From positions 1 through 64,000 of the forward strand of contig NZ_JWIF01000051.1 in the NCBI RefSeq assembly GCF_000812685.1: a stretch of 64,000 nt of DNA, written 5' to 3'. Numbering within the stretch: the first letter of the stretch is position 1; each line of letters begins with the position of its first letter. The stretch comes from Halocynthiibacter namhaensis. Lineage in GTDB: Bacteria > Pseudomonadota > Alphaproteobacteria > Rhodobacterales > Rhodobacteraceae. A program made the translations under genes and the position numbers. Positions 34,070-43,245 of the stretch are shown here, in pieces. The notes under the pieces were generated by a model that saw only the letters and a list, made by a program, of their open reading frames with translations, was not told the origin of the DNA and did no database searches.

Positions 34070-36448
34070 TTAAACGGCGATTGGTGCCGCGCGGGAAAAT
34101 TTACGGCCAAGAGACAGTTCGCTTGCCGATTGGATCAAAGCTTCTGCATCAATGCGGAAGTGGCGGTATAGGTCTGCGATTGTCCCGGTTTGGCCGAAAT
34201 GCTCAACGCCATGCGACACGGTTTGATGTCCTTTGACCGATCCAAGCCATGACAAGGTTGCGGGATGGCCGTCAATCACGGTGATCAGCGTGCAATGGCG
34301 TGGGATATCTGCCAGCAAGGTTTCAACATGGGCCGTGGCGTCATGTATACCGTTGGCTCTGGCACGTTGCGCGGCGGTCCAACCTGCGTTTAAACGATCA
34401 GCCGAGGTCACCGCCAAGACACCGACATCGCGGCGCCCTTGCGAGATTGCACCGGCGGCCTTGATCGCCTCGGGGCCAACAGCCCCTTGGTATGCAATCA
34501 CGACTTCGCAATTTGGGCCGGGCTTGCGCAGCCAATAGCCCCCATCAATGGCCCCTTGGCGGAAAGCATCATCAACGCGTTTTCCGGGCTGTTCAATCGG
34601 ATTGGTGGTCAGGCGCAGATAAACGGAACCACCGGTTTCGTCGCGCAGCCAGGTGCGTTCATCCGGGTCACCTTCACCGTCTTTTTGCATGTGTTTGAAG
34701 GCCCATTCCATGATGACCGCCAGCTCATCCACAAAGGCAGGTTCGAAAGACGCCAGCCCATCTTGGGCCATGCCGATCAATGGTGCGTTAATGGATTGAT
34801 GCGCGCCGCCTTCTGGGGCCAGGGTGACACCAGAGGGTGTGCCGACAATCATAAAACGCGCGTCCTGATAACAGGCGTAGTTCAGGGCATCCAGGCCCCG
34901 CGCGACAAATGGATCATAAACAGTTCCGATCGGGATGAGACGTTTTCCAAACACCGAATGTGACAGGCCAGCGGCGGCGAGCAGCAAGAATAGGTTCATC
35001 TCGGCGATGCCCAATTCGATATGCTGACCTTCTGGGGCAAATTCCCATTTGGCTGTGGACGGGATATTCTCGGCCTTAAAGGTATCGGCTTGATGTGCGC
35101 GGGCAAACAGTTTGCGGCGATTCACCCATGGACCAAGATTGGTCGTGCCCGTGACATCCGGCGACGTGGTCACGATCCGTTCGGCCAACAGGCTGTCCCC
35201 TTTGGACAGATCATCCAGAATTTTGCCAAAGGCCATTTGTGTCGATATTTCACGATCAGATGATTGCGTGATCGCAGGGACATCAATGACATCGTCCGAA
35301 TAGCGGCGGGTGCCTTTGGCGAAGAACGGGGCGTTTTGCAGCGTTTGTTCAAATGCATCGGGGTCAAGGATCGTTGCGAATTTATCCCACTCCTGTCCCT
35401 CAGGCACGCCCATATGTTTTTGCCAGGCGGCCATCTGGGTTTTGTTCATCAAACCGCCGTGATTGTCCTTATGCCCAGCGATTGGCGTGCCCCAGCCTTT
35501 GATCGTATAGGCCAGAAAGCAAACAGGCCGATCATGATCAATCGCGGCGAAGGTATCGGCCATCGTGTTGACACAATTGCCCCCAAGATTTTCCATGAGC
35601 GCCGCCAGTTCGTCATCGCTGCGCTTTGCGATGAGGGCGGTGACATCGCCCTGATCCCCGAGCGTATCCATCAAGCGTTCACGCCAGACAGCGCCCCCCA
35701 TGAAGGTCAGGGCAGAATACAATTGATTGGGGCAGTCATCGATCCATTGGCGCAGTTTCTCGCCGCCTGGTTCGTCAAAGGCCGCGCGTTGCAATGCGCC
35801 ATATTTGACCCGCACCACATCCCAACCAAAGGCGTCGAAGATCTTTTCGACACGCTGAAACAGGCCTTCGCGCACAACCCCGTCTAAGGACTGACGGTTG
35901 TAATCGATAATCCACCAACAATTGCGCAGATCGTTCTTCCAGCCTTCTTGCAAGGCCTCATAGATGTTGCCCTCATCCAGTTCCGCGTCGCCAACCAATG
36001 CGATCATTCGGCCCAAGTTCAGGCCGTCGCCCCATGTCTTTGCTTGAATATAATCTTGGACGATTGAGGCAAATGATGTGATGGCCACGCCAAGGCCAAC
36101 GGAACCGGTTGAGAAATCCACGTCATCAATGTCTTTGGTGCGCGAGGGGTAGCTTTGAACCCCGCCAAACCCGCGAAAGTTTTCCATTTTTTCACGGGTC
36201 TGGTTTCCCATAAGGTATTGTATCGCATGAAAGACCGGAGACGCATGGGGTTTGACTGCAACGCGATCTTCCGGGCGCAATGCATGAAAATACAATGCGG
36301 TCATGATCGACACCATCGACGCGGATGAGGCCTGATGCCCACCGATCTTGATCCCGTCCACTTTGGGGCGGATGTGGTTGGCGTTGTGGATCATCCAATG
36401 GGACAGCCACAGCAGACGTTGCTCGATTGCCTTCAGATCTTCATGCAT
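34070..36448 (-). CDS. mdeB: 2-oxobutyrate dehydrogenase E1-like protein (MdeB)
   Basis: 792 residues, a homodimeric AceE-like thiamine-diphosphate enzyme. The N-terminal pyrimidine/PP part has GDAELDEGNIYEALQEGW and NRQSLDGVV (ThDP motif GDG...NN-type, here GDA), and AFGWDVVRVKYG. Then a Pyr-binding domain (HIELGIAEMNLF) and a C-terminal transketolase domain. In Pseudomonas putida, mdeB of this type follows the methionine gamma-lyase gene mdeA and works on 2-oxobutyrate. Here it also follows mdeA, with AAGGA overlapping the mdeA stop. Substrate is inferred from context. Confidence 0.8.
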   Translation of the reverse strand: MHEDLKAIEQRLLWLSHWMIHNANHIRPKVDGIKIGGHQASSASMVSIMTALYFHALRPEDRVAVKPHASPVFHAIQYLMGNQTREKMENFRGFGGVQSYPSRTKDIDDVDFSTGSVGLGVAITSFASIVQDYIQAKTWGDGLNLGRMIALVGDAELDEGNIYEALQEGWKNDLRNCWWIIDYNRQSLDGVVREGLFQRVEKIFDAFGWDVVRVKYGALQRAAFDEPGGEKLRQWIDDCPNQLYSALTFMGGAVWRERLMDTLGDQGDVTALIAKRSDDELAALMENLGGNCVNTMADTFAAIDHDRPVCFLAYTIKGWGTPIAGHKDNHGGLMNKTQMAAWQKHMGVPEGQEWDKFATILDPDAFEQTLQNAPFFAKGTRRYSDDVIDVPAITQSSDREISTQMAFGKILDDLSKGDSLLAERIVTTSPDVTGTTNLGPWVNRRKLFARAHQADTFKAENIPSTAKWEFAPEGQHIELGIAEMNLFLLLAAAGLSHSVFGKRLIPIGTVYDPFVARGLDALNYACYQDARFMIVGTPSGVTLAPEGGAHQSINAPLIGMAQDGLASFEPAFVDELAVIMEWAFKHMQKDGEGDPDERTWLRDETGGSVYLRLTTNPIEQPGKRVDDAFRQGAIDGGYWLRKPGPNCEVVIAYQGAVGPEAIKAAGAISQGRRDVGVLAVTSADRLNAGWTAAQRARANGIHDATAHVETLLADIPRHCTLITVIDGHPATLSWLGSVKGHQTVSHGVEHFGQTGTIADLYRHFRIDAEALIQSASELSLGRKFSRAAPIAV

Positions 36449-36458
36449 GGTGTGATCC

Positions 36459-37664
36459 TTATGCGGCTTTACGCGTAGAAGGCTTGGGTAGGGCCTGTTC
36501 AAGATCTTGTATCACGTCATCCACCCCCTCAAGCCCAATAGAAAGGCGCACAAGCCCTTCGCTGATGCCATGCAATGCGCGTTCTTCTGGCGTATAGGTT
36601 GAATGGGTCATGCTGGCTGGATGTTGCACAAGGGTTTCGGCATCACCCAAAGACACAGCGCGCGTGATCAGTTTAAGTTGGTTCATCATGGCGCAACCCG
36701 CGTCATAGCCACCGTCAAGTTCAAACGCGATCATCCCACCGAACTGAGACATCTGGCGCTTGGCCACCTCAGCTTGTTCAAAGCTATCCAGGCCAGGATA
36801 AAACACTTTTTGAACGCCGTGGGATTGTTCCAACATCTTCGCCACGGTTGCCGCACTTGAGCAGTGACGATCCATGCGCAGTTCCAATGTTTTTAGACCA
36901 CGCAGGATAAGCATCGCGTTAAACGGCGCCATGACAGCGCCGGTCATGTCTTTCATACCGTATAGGCGGATTTCTGTGACCAGTTCCTCGGATCCCACCA
37001 AAAGTCCAGCAACCACATCACCGTGGCCGCCCAGATATTTTGTGGCCGAATGCACGACGATGTCGGCACCGTGCTCGATGGGGCGGGTCAGATAGGGGGT
37101 GGCATATGTGTTATCGACAACGACATAGGCGTCATTTGCATGTGCAATGTCAGAGATCGCCTGAATATCAACCAAGCGCATGTTGGGATTTGCGGGGGTT
37201 TCAAAATAGACGACTTTTGTTTTGTCGTTGATCGCTTGGGTTAGGTTTTCGGGACGGGTCAGGTCTACATGGGTCACGGTGATGCCGAATTTGGCCAAGC
37301 CATGCTGCATGAATGAGAAGGTGCAACCGTATAGGGTTTTGTCAAGAATGACCTCATCCCCAGGCGCCAGCAATGTCCACATCGTTGCGGTAATCGCCCC
37401 CATGCCAGAGGCAAGCGCCAATCCAGCTTCCGCGCCTTCGAGAACTGCGATGCGTTTTTCCAGAAGATCACAGGTCGGGTTGGAAATGCGCGAGTAAATG
37501 TGACCTGCGCGTTCGCCTGCAAACATTTCGCCACCGGCCTCTGCGGTTTCGAATGCAAAGGTTGATGTCAGATGCAGGGGCGGGGTCAATGCGCCCTCAT
37601 TGTCCATCGGATCATATCCATGGTGGATGGCTCGGGTGGAAAAGCTTCCTGGGTGATTGCGCAT
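36459..37664 (-). CDS. mdeA: L-methionine gamma-lyase
   Basis: 401 residues, Cys/Met metabolism PLP enzyme. The PLP Lys is in SATKYLGGHGDVVAG, and the phosphate-binding residues are in LASGMGAITATMW and the YGCTFSFMQHG region (Tyr-Gly). It converts methionine to 2-oxobutyrate, methanethiol and ammonia. The Cys expected near the PLP in MGL (position 116 in P. putida) falls at YGCTF, supporting gamma-lyase rather than cystathionine gamma-synthase. First gene of mdeAB; divergent from mdeR. Confidence 0.88.
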   Translation of the reverse strand: MRNHPGSFSTRAIHHGYDPMDNEGALTPPLHLTSTFAFETAEAGGEMFAGERAGHIYSRISNPTCDLLEKRIAVLEGAEAGLALASGMGAITATMWTLLAPGDEVILDKTLYGCTFSFMQHGLAKFGITVTHVDLTRPENLTQAINDKTKVVYFETPANPNMRLVDIQAISDIAHANDAYVVVDNTYATPYLTRPIEHGADIVVHSATKYLGGHGDVVAGLLVGSEELVTEIRLYGMKDMTGAVMAPFNAMLILRGLKTLELRMDRHCSSAATVAKMLEQSHGVQKVFYPGLDSFEQAEVAKRQMSQFGGMIAFELDGGYDAGCAMMNQLKLITRAVSLGDAETLVQHPASMTHSTYTPEERALHGISEGLVRLSIGLEGVDDVIQDLEQALPKPSTRKAA

Positions 37665-37725
37665 GTGATGACTCCGTTGTTCGTTATTAGAACTTTAGGA
37701 TGGGGATTTGACAAAAATATTGCGA

Positions 37726-37765
37726 AATTTGGCATTCAAGTGTAATAATTTGGCATAATCTGCCA
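37726..37765. promoter_or_regulatory. MdeR operator candidates
   Basis: AATTTGGCAT is repeated at 37726-37735 and 37747-37756 (21 bp apart, two helical turns). The second copy is part of TGGCATAATCTGCCA (37751-37765), a perfect palindrome TGGCA-N5-TGCCA. Size and form fit an Lrp-family box. It lies in the mdeA-mdeR divergent promoter. Confidence 0.65.
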
Positions 37766-37779
37766 AGGAATTGCTAAAA

Positions 37780-38241
37780 ATGGACGGTAAAGACCAACGG
37801 ATCATCCGTGCGCTTCAGCGTGATGGACGCATGACAAATCAGGATCTGGCCGCAAAGGTGAACCTGTCGCCATCGCCCTGTCTAAGACGGGTGAAAATGT
37901 TAGAACAAAGCGGTATAATTAAGGGCTATAGCGTCGATATTGACACGGAAGCTTATGGGTTGGGGGTCACGGTTTTTGTGCGCGTCAGCCTTGCGGATCA
38001 CACGGATTCAACTGTGAAGCAATTCGAGAAAGACATCGAACGCGTGGATCAGGTGATGGAATGCTATGTTATGACCGGTGCCTCAGATTACCTGTTGCGT
38101 GTGGTCGTGGCTGACCTTGCGGATTACGAGAAATTCGTACGCCGCAAGTTGCACCCGATCGGGGGGATTGCATCACTGGACAGCAGTTTCGTGTATGGCG
38201 TTGTTAAGAAAACCAACGTTCTGCCAGCGCTGATCGACTGA
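37780..38241 (+). CDS. mdeR: Lrp/AsnC-family regulator of methionine breakdown
   Basis: 153 residues from ATG 37780, with AAGGAA upstream; the frame also opens at TTG 37771. The HTH (about 4-50: DQRIIRALQRDGRMTNQDLAAKVNLSPSPCLRRVKMLE) is followed by the RAM domain (VTVFVRVSLADH, VMECYVMTGASDYLLRVVVADLADYEKFV). It is divergent from mdeA, as mdeR is in Pseudomonas putida, and probably activates mdeAB in response to methionine. Confidence 0.85.
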   Translation: MDGKDQRIIRALQRDGRMTNQDLAAKVNLSPSPCLRRVKMLEQSGIIKGYSVDIDTEAYGLGVTVFVRVSLADHTDSTVKQFEKDIERVDQVMECYVMTGASDYLLRVVVADLADYEKFVRRKLHPIGGIASLDSSFVYGVVKKTNVLPALID

Positions 38242-38304
38242 TATCATCGCATTCGCCGCCGGGTTTGCACGGGTGTGGTGGTGCCGTTTCGTCGCGTGTA
38301 GCGC

Positions 38305-38326
38305 AAAGGGAATCCTCTTTCCCTTT
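38305..38326 (+). terminator. Hairpin between mdeR and ribBX
   Basis: AAAGGGAA, loop TCCTCT, TTCCCTTT: an 8-bp perfect stem 63 bp after mdeR. No U-tract follows, so it may be a weak terminator or leader structure of the rib operon. The leader does not carry the conserved core of an FMN riboswitch. Confidence 0.4.
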
Positions 38327-38393
38327 CTATGCTCAGCGTATATCTGAAGATATCCCCACCAATTGGGATCATTACACCGAAAGCTGCCAGACC

Positions 38394-39506
38394 ATGACTG
38401 TCCCAACACAAGACGAAATCACCGCCGCAATCAGCCCGATCCAAGACATTATTGAGGATGCGCGTCAGGGACGTATGTTTATCCTTGTGGATCATGAAGA
38501 TCGTGAAAACGAAGGGGATCTGGTCATCGCATCTGAATTCGCCGATGCGGCTGCGATCAACTTCATGGCGACCCATGGTCGTGGTCTGATCTGTCTGCCA
38601 ATGACAGAAGATCGCGTTGATACATTGGGCTTGCCGATGATGGCTGTGAACAATTCCTCCCGTCATGAAACTGCCTTTACCGTGTCGATTGAAGCCCGCG
38701 AAGGCGTGTCCACGGGGATCTCTGCGGGGGATCGTGCCTTGACCGTGGCTGCGGCGATCAACCCTGATATGACTTCTGCAGATATCGCGACCCCGGGCCA
38801 TGTCTTCCCGCTGCGTGCGCGCAACGGTGGCGTTTTGGTGCGTGCTGGCCACACCGAGGCCGCCGTGGATGTGTCGCGTCTTGCCGGGTTGAACCCATCT
38901 GGCGTGATCTGTGAGATTATGAATGATGATGGCACCATGGCACGTCTGCCGGATCTTGTGTCCTATGCGGCGAAACATGACCTGAAGATCGGCACGATTT
39001 CTGACCTGATCGCTTGGCGTCAGCGCCATGACAACCTGGTGGATGAAACATCGCAGCGCGTGGTGACCTCTGAACATGGTGGGGATTGGGACATGCGCCT
39101 GTTCACCGATCAACTGACCGGCACGGAACATGTTGCTTTGATCAAAGGTGACATCACCACTGATACGCCGGTTCTGACCCGCGCCCATGCCATCAACCCT
39201 GTGGAAGACGTGCTGGCGATTGGGGCTGGGACATCCAATAAACTTGGCCAAGCGATGAAGATCATCGCAGATGAGGGGCGGGGCCTTGTTGTCTTGTTCC
39301 GTGAACCGCGCCCGAAACTGGCGTTTGGCGACGATGATGACACGCCGCGCACCATCAAACAAACCGGCATTGGTGCCCAGATCATGTCCAAGTTGGGCTT
39401 GCATAAACTGGAACTTTTGACCAATTCGCCGGATACGACGTATTTGGGTCTTGAGGCCTATGATCTTGAAATCACGGGCACCCGTCCGATCCGCGAGGAG
39501 GCATAA
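38394..39506 (+). CDS. ribB: 3,4-dihydroxy-2-butanone 4-phosphate synthase with degenerate GTP-cyclohydrolase domain (RibBX)
   Basis: 370 residues. The DHBP synthase domain (about 1-205) has [31 protein letters not shown], and [25 protein letters not shown], all of the catalytic set, so it makes the riboflavin precursor DHBP from ribulose-5-phosphate. The C-terminal domain (about 210-370) aligns with GTP cyclohydrolase II in shape, but the zinc cysteine cluster CxxxxxxxxxxCxC is absent: this region has no cysteine at all. That fits RibBX fusions without cyclohydrolase activity. Start 38394 chosen over longer frame. Operon ribBX-ribH-nusB. Confidence 0.88.
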   Translation: MTVPTQDEITAAISPIQDIIEDARQGRMFILVDHEDRENEGDLVIASEFADAAAINFMATHGRGLICLPMTEDRVDTLGLPMMAVNNSSRHETAFTVSIEAREGVSTGISAGDRALTVAAAINPDMTSADIATPGHVFPLRARNGGVLVRAGHTEAAVDVSRLAGLNPSGVICEIMNDDGTMARLPDLVSYAAKHDLKIGTISDLIAWRQRHDNLVDETSQRVVTSEHGGDWDMRLFTDQLTGTEHVALIKGDITTDTPVLTRAHAINPVEDVLAIGAGTSNKLGQAMKIIADEGRGLVVLFREPRPKLAFGDDDDTPRTIKQTGIGAQIMSKLGLHKLELLTNSPDTTYLGLEAYDLEITGTRPIREEA

Positions 39507-39508
39507 AC

Positions 39509-40063
39509 ATGGCTGGTCCATCTCACTATATCATGCCGCGTGCAGAATTCGATAAACCGGTCAAAATCCTGATCGTTGTATCGCCATATTACAAAGACAT
39601 CGCCGACAATATGGTCGCTGGCGCGATTGCTGAAATCGAAGCATCCGGTGGCACATATGATCTGATCGAAGTGCCAGGCGCGTTGGAAATTCCGACGGCG
39701 ATAGTGATCGCTGAACGTCAGGCAAGCTTTGATGGGTATGTGGCGCTGGGCTGTGTCGTGCGTGGTGAAACCACCCATTACGAAACCGTCTGCAATGATT
39801 CATCTCGGGCCTTGCAAATGCTTGGCTTGCAAGGGCTTTGCATTGGCAATGGTATCTTGACCGTTGAAAATCGCCCCCAAGCTGAGGTGCGCGCAGACCC
39901 TGCCGATCAAAATAAAGGTGGTGGAGCAGCGGCTGCGGCCTTGCATTTGATCGCACTTTCGCGCAAATGGAGCAGCCAGACCAAAGGTATCGGTTTCAAA
40001 CCGGCCTCGGAAGAATTTCGCATCGCGTCTGGTGACACTAACAACGGACCCGCAAAAGCATGA
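39509..40063 (+). CDS. ribH: 6,7-dimethyl-8-ribityllumazine synthase
   Basis: 184 residues. Lumazine synthase signatures include YYKDIADNMVAGAI, EVPGALEIPTAI, GYVALGCVVRGETTHYETVC (catalytic His) and GNGILTVENRPQAEVRA. It condenses DHBP with the aminouracil to make lumazine, the direct substrate of riboflavin synthase. It starts 2 bp after ribBX and overlaps nusB by 4 bp. A C-terminal extension of about 20 residues is specific to the alphaproteobacterial type. Confidence 0.95.
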   Translation: MAGPSHYIMPRAEFDKPVKILIVVSPYYKDIADNMVAGAIAEIEASGGTYDLIEVPGALEIPTAIVIAERQASFDGYVALGCVVRGETTHYETVCNDSSRALQMLGLQGLCIGNGILTVENRPQAEVRADPADQNKGGGAAAAALHLIALSRKWSSQTKGIGFKPASEEFRIASGDTNNGPAKA

Positions 40064-40563
40064 CCGATACGCCATCTGAGACACCCGAAAAAAAGCCTGA
40101 ACCGTCAGGCAACCAGCTGCGCAAGATGCGGTCTGCTTCACGCTTCTTTGCGGTGCAGGCGTTGTATCAGATGGAAGTATCTGACCAAAACGTTGAATCT
40201 GTGCGCCGTGAATTCGAAGAACATCGCTTTGGCGAAGACTTCGGCGAATATGATATGGCGGAAGGCGACACTGGTCTGTTTCGCAAACTGATCGCAGATG
40301 CGGTTGATAACCAGTCCGAAGTTGACCGTTTGACAGATCGCGCCTTGGTCGAGAAATGGCCTTTGGGGCGGATCGACACAACCTTGCGTGCGCTTTTCCG
40401 TGCGGCCGCCGCTGAACTGATCTTCGGCAAAGCCCCACCAAAAGTTGTGATCACCGAATTTGTTGACGTGGCCAAAGCCTTCCACGATGACGGCCGCGAA
40501 TTTAAATTCGTGAACGCTGTACTTGATCACATGGCCCGCGAAGCAAAACCCGACGCGTTCTAA
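40060..40563 (+). CDS. nusB: Transcription antitermination factor NusB
   Basis: 167 residues with NusB features: RFFAVQALYQMEVSD, FRKLIADAVDNQSEVDRL, GRIDTTLRALFRAAAAELI and VVITEFVDVAKAFHDDGREFKFVNAVLD. It helps form antitermination complexes at rRNA operons. Coupled to ribH (ATGA), the common ribH-nusB arrangement. A terminator follows. Confidence 0.96.
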   Translation: MTDTPSETPEKKPEPSGNQLRKMRSASRFFAVQALYQMEVSDQNVESVRREFEEHRFGEDFGEYDMAEGDTGLFRKLIADAVDNQSEVDRLTDRALVEKWPLGRIDTTLRALFRAAAAELIFGKAPPKVVITEFVDVAKAFHDDGREFKFVNAVLDHMAREAKPDAF

Positions 40564-40604
40564 AAGACAGGGTTTAAATATAAGGTTCTTATGTGAACCC
40601 TATA

Positions 40605-40634
40605 GGTTGAAGCCTTTGCGGGCTTCAACCGTTT
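40605..40634 (+). terminator. Intrinsic terminator after nusB
   Basis: GGTTGAAGCC, loop TTTGCG, GGCTTCAACC, then GTTT: a 10-bp perfect stem, 42 bp after nusB. A smaller GGTTC/GAACC hairpin lies just before it. Confidence 0.75.
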
Positions 40635-40646
40635 GATATATTTCAG

Positions 40647-41000
40647 TTAGCGCCAGACGAAATGATGTCCTGACATCAGTAATTTGCAAGGCTGGTTTGC
40701 TTCTGCTGCCCCGTTGCGGCTTTGGCAGTTTTTCAGTGCCGTTTGGTTTGCTTCGCGTTGAGAGCTCATGCCTCTTGCATATGAAAAACTTCCTGAGGGC
40801 GACAATGCAAAGGCCTTTTCATCGGCCCAACCACGGTAGGCATTGAAGCAGTTCAAACATGCCCCCACACCAACATGGGCGCGAATGACGTTTTCACCGC
40901 GATTATAGTTGTCCTGAATGCTGGTCGTTCCGTAGGAGCTTTGACATGCGGTCAGAGCAACTGTTGCCAAGGCGGCAGTGCACAATGTAACAAACTTCAA
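40647..41000 (-). CDS. Small lipoprotein (DUF4189-like)
   Basis: 117 residues from TTG 41000, which has GGAAATAAAG upstream. Signal peptide with lipobox LTAC (MKFVTLCTAALATVALTAC). The mature part contains ACLNCFNAYRGWADEKAFALSPSG, MSSQREANQTALKNCQ and QPCKLLMSG. The KAFA...S...A...AL..C...C pattern resembles DUF4189. The longer ATG frame to 41312 is out of register with the signal peptide. Confidence 0.6.
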   Translation of the reverse strand: MKFVTLCTAALATVALTACQSSYGTTSIQDNYNRGENVIRAHVGVGACLNCFNAYRGWADEKAFALSPSGSFSYARGMSSQREANQTALKNCQSRNGAAEANQPCKLLMSGHHFVWR

Positions 41001-41394
41001 CTTTATTTCCTTATTTGCTTTGATGATCAATATAGGCATAGGCCTGTGTGCCCTTCTTAAAGGCTGAGGCAGGTTTTTCTCAACCGTTATATTCATCCGG
41101 GCATGATTGGGGGCAAGACCAGTGGGCCTGCGTACGCAAGGCTTGTGATTTTTTAACAGGTGCCGGGCATATTTCCCGTGATCGATCACCCCAGGCCGGA
41201 CAGGTTTGGGAACACCAACGGAACGGGGCTCATGTGACAGATGGGCGAATATAAGCTTCCTCATCGGGCCTTTCCAGCCCGGTCTCATTCTCCGTATGGG
41301 CGGCGCCGCCATTTATCACCGGCATTCCACCATATACAGAAACGGCATCACCCGGGCAGGCCATAGGCTTTGCACCGGCCAAAATGCATGCGCT

Positions 41395-42180
41395 TTAAAG
41401 TCCCGATGCGGGTTTTATGGCGCGTAGATGGGTTGGACACAGCCCGCCCAGACGTGCGGCTTCAGCCAAGTGACGCCGCACAGAAAGCCATTCGCGCATG
41501 ATTTCTTCCCCGACAATGGCCGCAAGATCATCATAGAGATCTTCCTCGACCTTCTTGACCTCACGGGCGGCCAGATCAGCGTACCAAGCGTTGCGATCCA
41601 ATGTGGTCACGTCGTGAAACCCGCAACTGGTCAGCAGATGTTTTGTTTGATCTGCCGTCGCCATGCGAAAATCAAGATAGCCCCGCGCGTTAAAGTCCGC
41701 CATGACTTGGGCGGGACCATCCCCAGCCCCCATCAACCAATCGCTGGCGGCGAAAATGCCGCTTGGTTTCAGCACCCGTAGGATTTCGTCAAACATCGCG
41801 CCTTTGTCCGGCACATGGATCAGGCTGTCTTTTGAGAAGACGACATCAAAGCTGTTGTCGTCAAAGGGCAGGGGGCCTGGCTTTGTCAGGATCAATGTAA
41901 TCTGATCCGCATGTGGTGAGGCAGCGCGGGTTGCTTGCGCATGGGGCAGAAGCTGTGCCTCGATATCTGTTCCAGTCACCTGCGCCCCAAGCCCGGCCAG
42001 AACCGCTCCGGGCCCGCCGGTGCCAAAGCCAATGTCCAGCAAAGCCTTTCCGGTCAGGCCCAGCCCTTGCACGATCCGCTTCACTTCTTCTGGCCCACCA
42101 GGGGATAGGAACCCGCGCCCCCAAATCGCCTGCAGCCGCGTGATGAAATGATCCGGATACTGAATGCCTGTGCCTGCCAT
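41395..42180 (-). CDS. SAM-dependent methyltransferase (PEAMT-like)
   Basis: 261 residues from ATG 42180. The Rossmann motif I is LLDIGFGTGGPGAVLA, followed by VTGTDIEAQLL and post-motif FDVVFSKDSLIHVPDKGAMFDEILRVLKPSGIFAASDW. The SKDSLIHVPDK part resembles plant phosphoethanolamine N-methyltransferases, so a phospholipid or small-amine substrate is possible; the C-terminal 90 residues differ. Divergent from the gene at 42295. Confidence 0.75.
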   Translation of the reverse strand: MAGTGIQYPDHFITRLQAIWGRGFLSPGGPEEVKRIVQGLGLTGKALLDIGFGTGGPGAVLAGLGAQVTGTDIEAQLLPHAQATRAASPHADQITLILTKPGPLPFDDNSFDVVFSKDSLIHVPDKGAMFDEILRVLKPSGIFAASDWLMGAGDGPAQVMADFNARGYLDFRMATADQTKHLLTSCGFHDVTTLDRNAWYADLAAREVKKVEEDLYDDLAAIVGEEIMREWLSVRRHLAEAARLGGLCPTHLRAIKPASGL

Positions 42181-42294
42181 GATAAATTCCTCCCTGCCGA
42201 CAGGGTGACTGTCAAGAAGTTCAAAAGCAAGTGAGACCCCACGCAACTTGCCTTCCCTGTTTTGTTCAGAGCAATATGGGGCGCGGAAAGCCAT

Positions 42295-43035
42295 ATGGGT
42301 GAAGGTGTTTTGGGGATTCTAAAGATTATACGCGAAGAGTTTGCGCAGATTTTGGATAACTTCCGGTTTGAGCGGGAATATTCCAGCGCGCAAAAGGCGG
42401 CAAAGCAGCGTCATGCGCGTCAACTGAGTGTTAATCAGGATGGAAAGATTTCTCAGCCCCCCATGAGCGGCACGGATTACCGGTGGCGTCAGAGTTGGAA
42501 TTGCGTTGATTGCCACCGCTATAACGAGATATTCTACGATAAATACGCCGCAAGCATTTCATCTGAACGCCCTTTAAACCAAGCGGCCTGTGCCTATTGT
42601 GATGGAATGGAAAAGGTCGACAGTGCCGTCAATGGCAGCTGGGATATAGACGAAGATATTCTGACCTATTGGTTGATGAGGGATGAAGATGTCTGTTTCT
42701 GTTTTCATAATGAAGACTTTTGGATTGAAGGTTTAAGTCCGGTTTTTCAATGCCGCGTGATGGATCATGTCTTGGACGCAGAAACACCTGTCGATCCGTA
42801 CAAGCTGGATATGCTTACGGATTGGGTGTGTGGGCATTTTCTACGTGGAGAGGCCGGGTTTATGCTTGATCCACTGACGGATAAGGACCTTAAGAAAGTT
42901 GCGCTTTGGTTGCGGGAACATGAGACCCTTTGGCGCGCGTCGCTTTATGAACCTGTCCGTCTCAAAGAGGTCGCACGCAAGGTGAACAAGGTTTTGCAGG
43001 AAGAAAGTGGCGGGCCCGCAAACGCAGCCGTTTGA
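42295..43035 (+). CDS. Unknown protein with a treble-clef-like zinc motif
   Basis: 246 residues from ATG 42295. Two CxxC motifs (WNCVDCHRYN and AACAYCDGM, about 24 residues apart) look like a treble-clef zinc site. The C-terminal half is helical and charged (LTDWVCGHFLRGEAGFMLDPLTDKDLKKVALWLREHETL). No family recognised. It is followed by a region with an inverted repeat and the long 8-bp repeat array. Confidence 0.6.
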   Translation: MGEGVLGILKIIREEFAQILDNFRFEREYSSAQKAAKQRHARQLSVNQDGKISQPPMSGTDYRWRQSWNCVDCHRYNEIFYDKYAASISSERPLNQAACAYCDGMEKVDSAVNGSWDIDEDILTYWLMRDEDVCFCFHNEDFWIEGLSPVFQCRVMDHVLDAETPVDPYKLDMLTDWVCGHFLRGEAGFMLDPLTDKDLKKVALWLREHETLWRASLYEPVRLKEVARKVNKVLQEESGGPANAAV

Positions 43036-43053
43036 GTGTTTTAATTCCCGAGG

Positions 43054-43069
43054 ACCTGTATGTACAGGT
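43054..43069. promoter_or_regulatory. Inverted repeat ACCTGTA-N2-TACAGGT
   Basis: A 7-bp perfect inverted repeat with a 2-bp centre. It lies 18 bp after the stop codon of the zinc protein. No U-tract follows. Operator or transcription-end structure cannot be told apart. Confidence 0.35.
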
Positions 43070-43245
43070 GGGCGCCAGGTAAGTGGACCAGGGTCCGCAC
43101 AGAGCCAGCTCCCTCGAAAATGCTTAAGGCCACTGGAATAGAACTCATTAACGAGAAGGGCAGAACCCGCCGTCTTTAGATATAGGGTGTGAGGGGCCTG
43201 TGAACAAGGGGCTTGACCAATAAAGGGGATCAGAAACGGACTTCA
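43070..43245. other. Non-coding stretch before the repeat array
   Basis: About 175 bp between the inverted repeat and the octamer array, with GGACCAGGGTCC near its start. I see no gene or recognised RNA here. Confidence 0.4.

Noticed and set aside
33880-34110. 76-codon minus-strand frame
   Set aside because: It runs across the mdeB terminator and the 3' end of mdeB, with no motif support.
38242-38393. FMN riboswitch before the riboflavin operon
   Set aside because: The conserved core words of the FMN element are not there; only a simple AAAGGGAA/TTCCCTTT hairpin is visible.
38244-39521. A 425-codon minus-strand open frame opposite ribBX
   Set aside because: It is a shadow of the real gene: ribBX has full family motifs and operon context, and the antisense frame has no recognisable domain.
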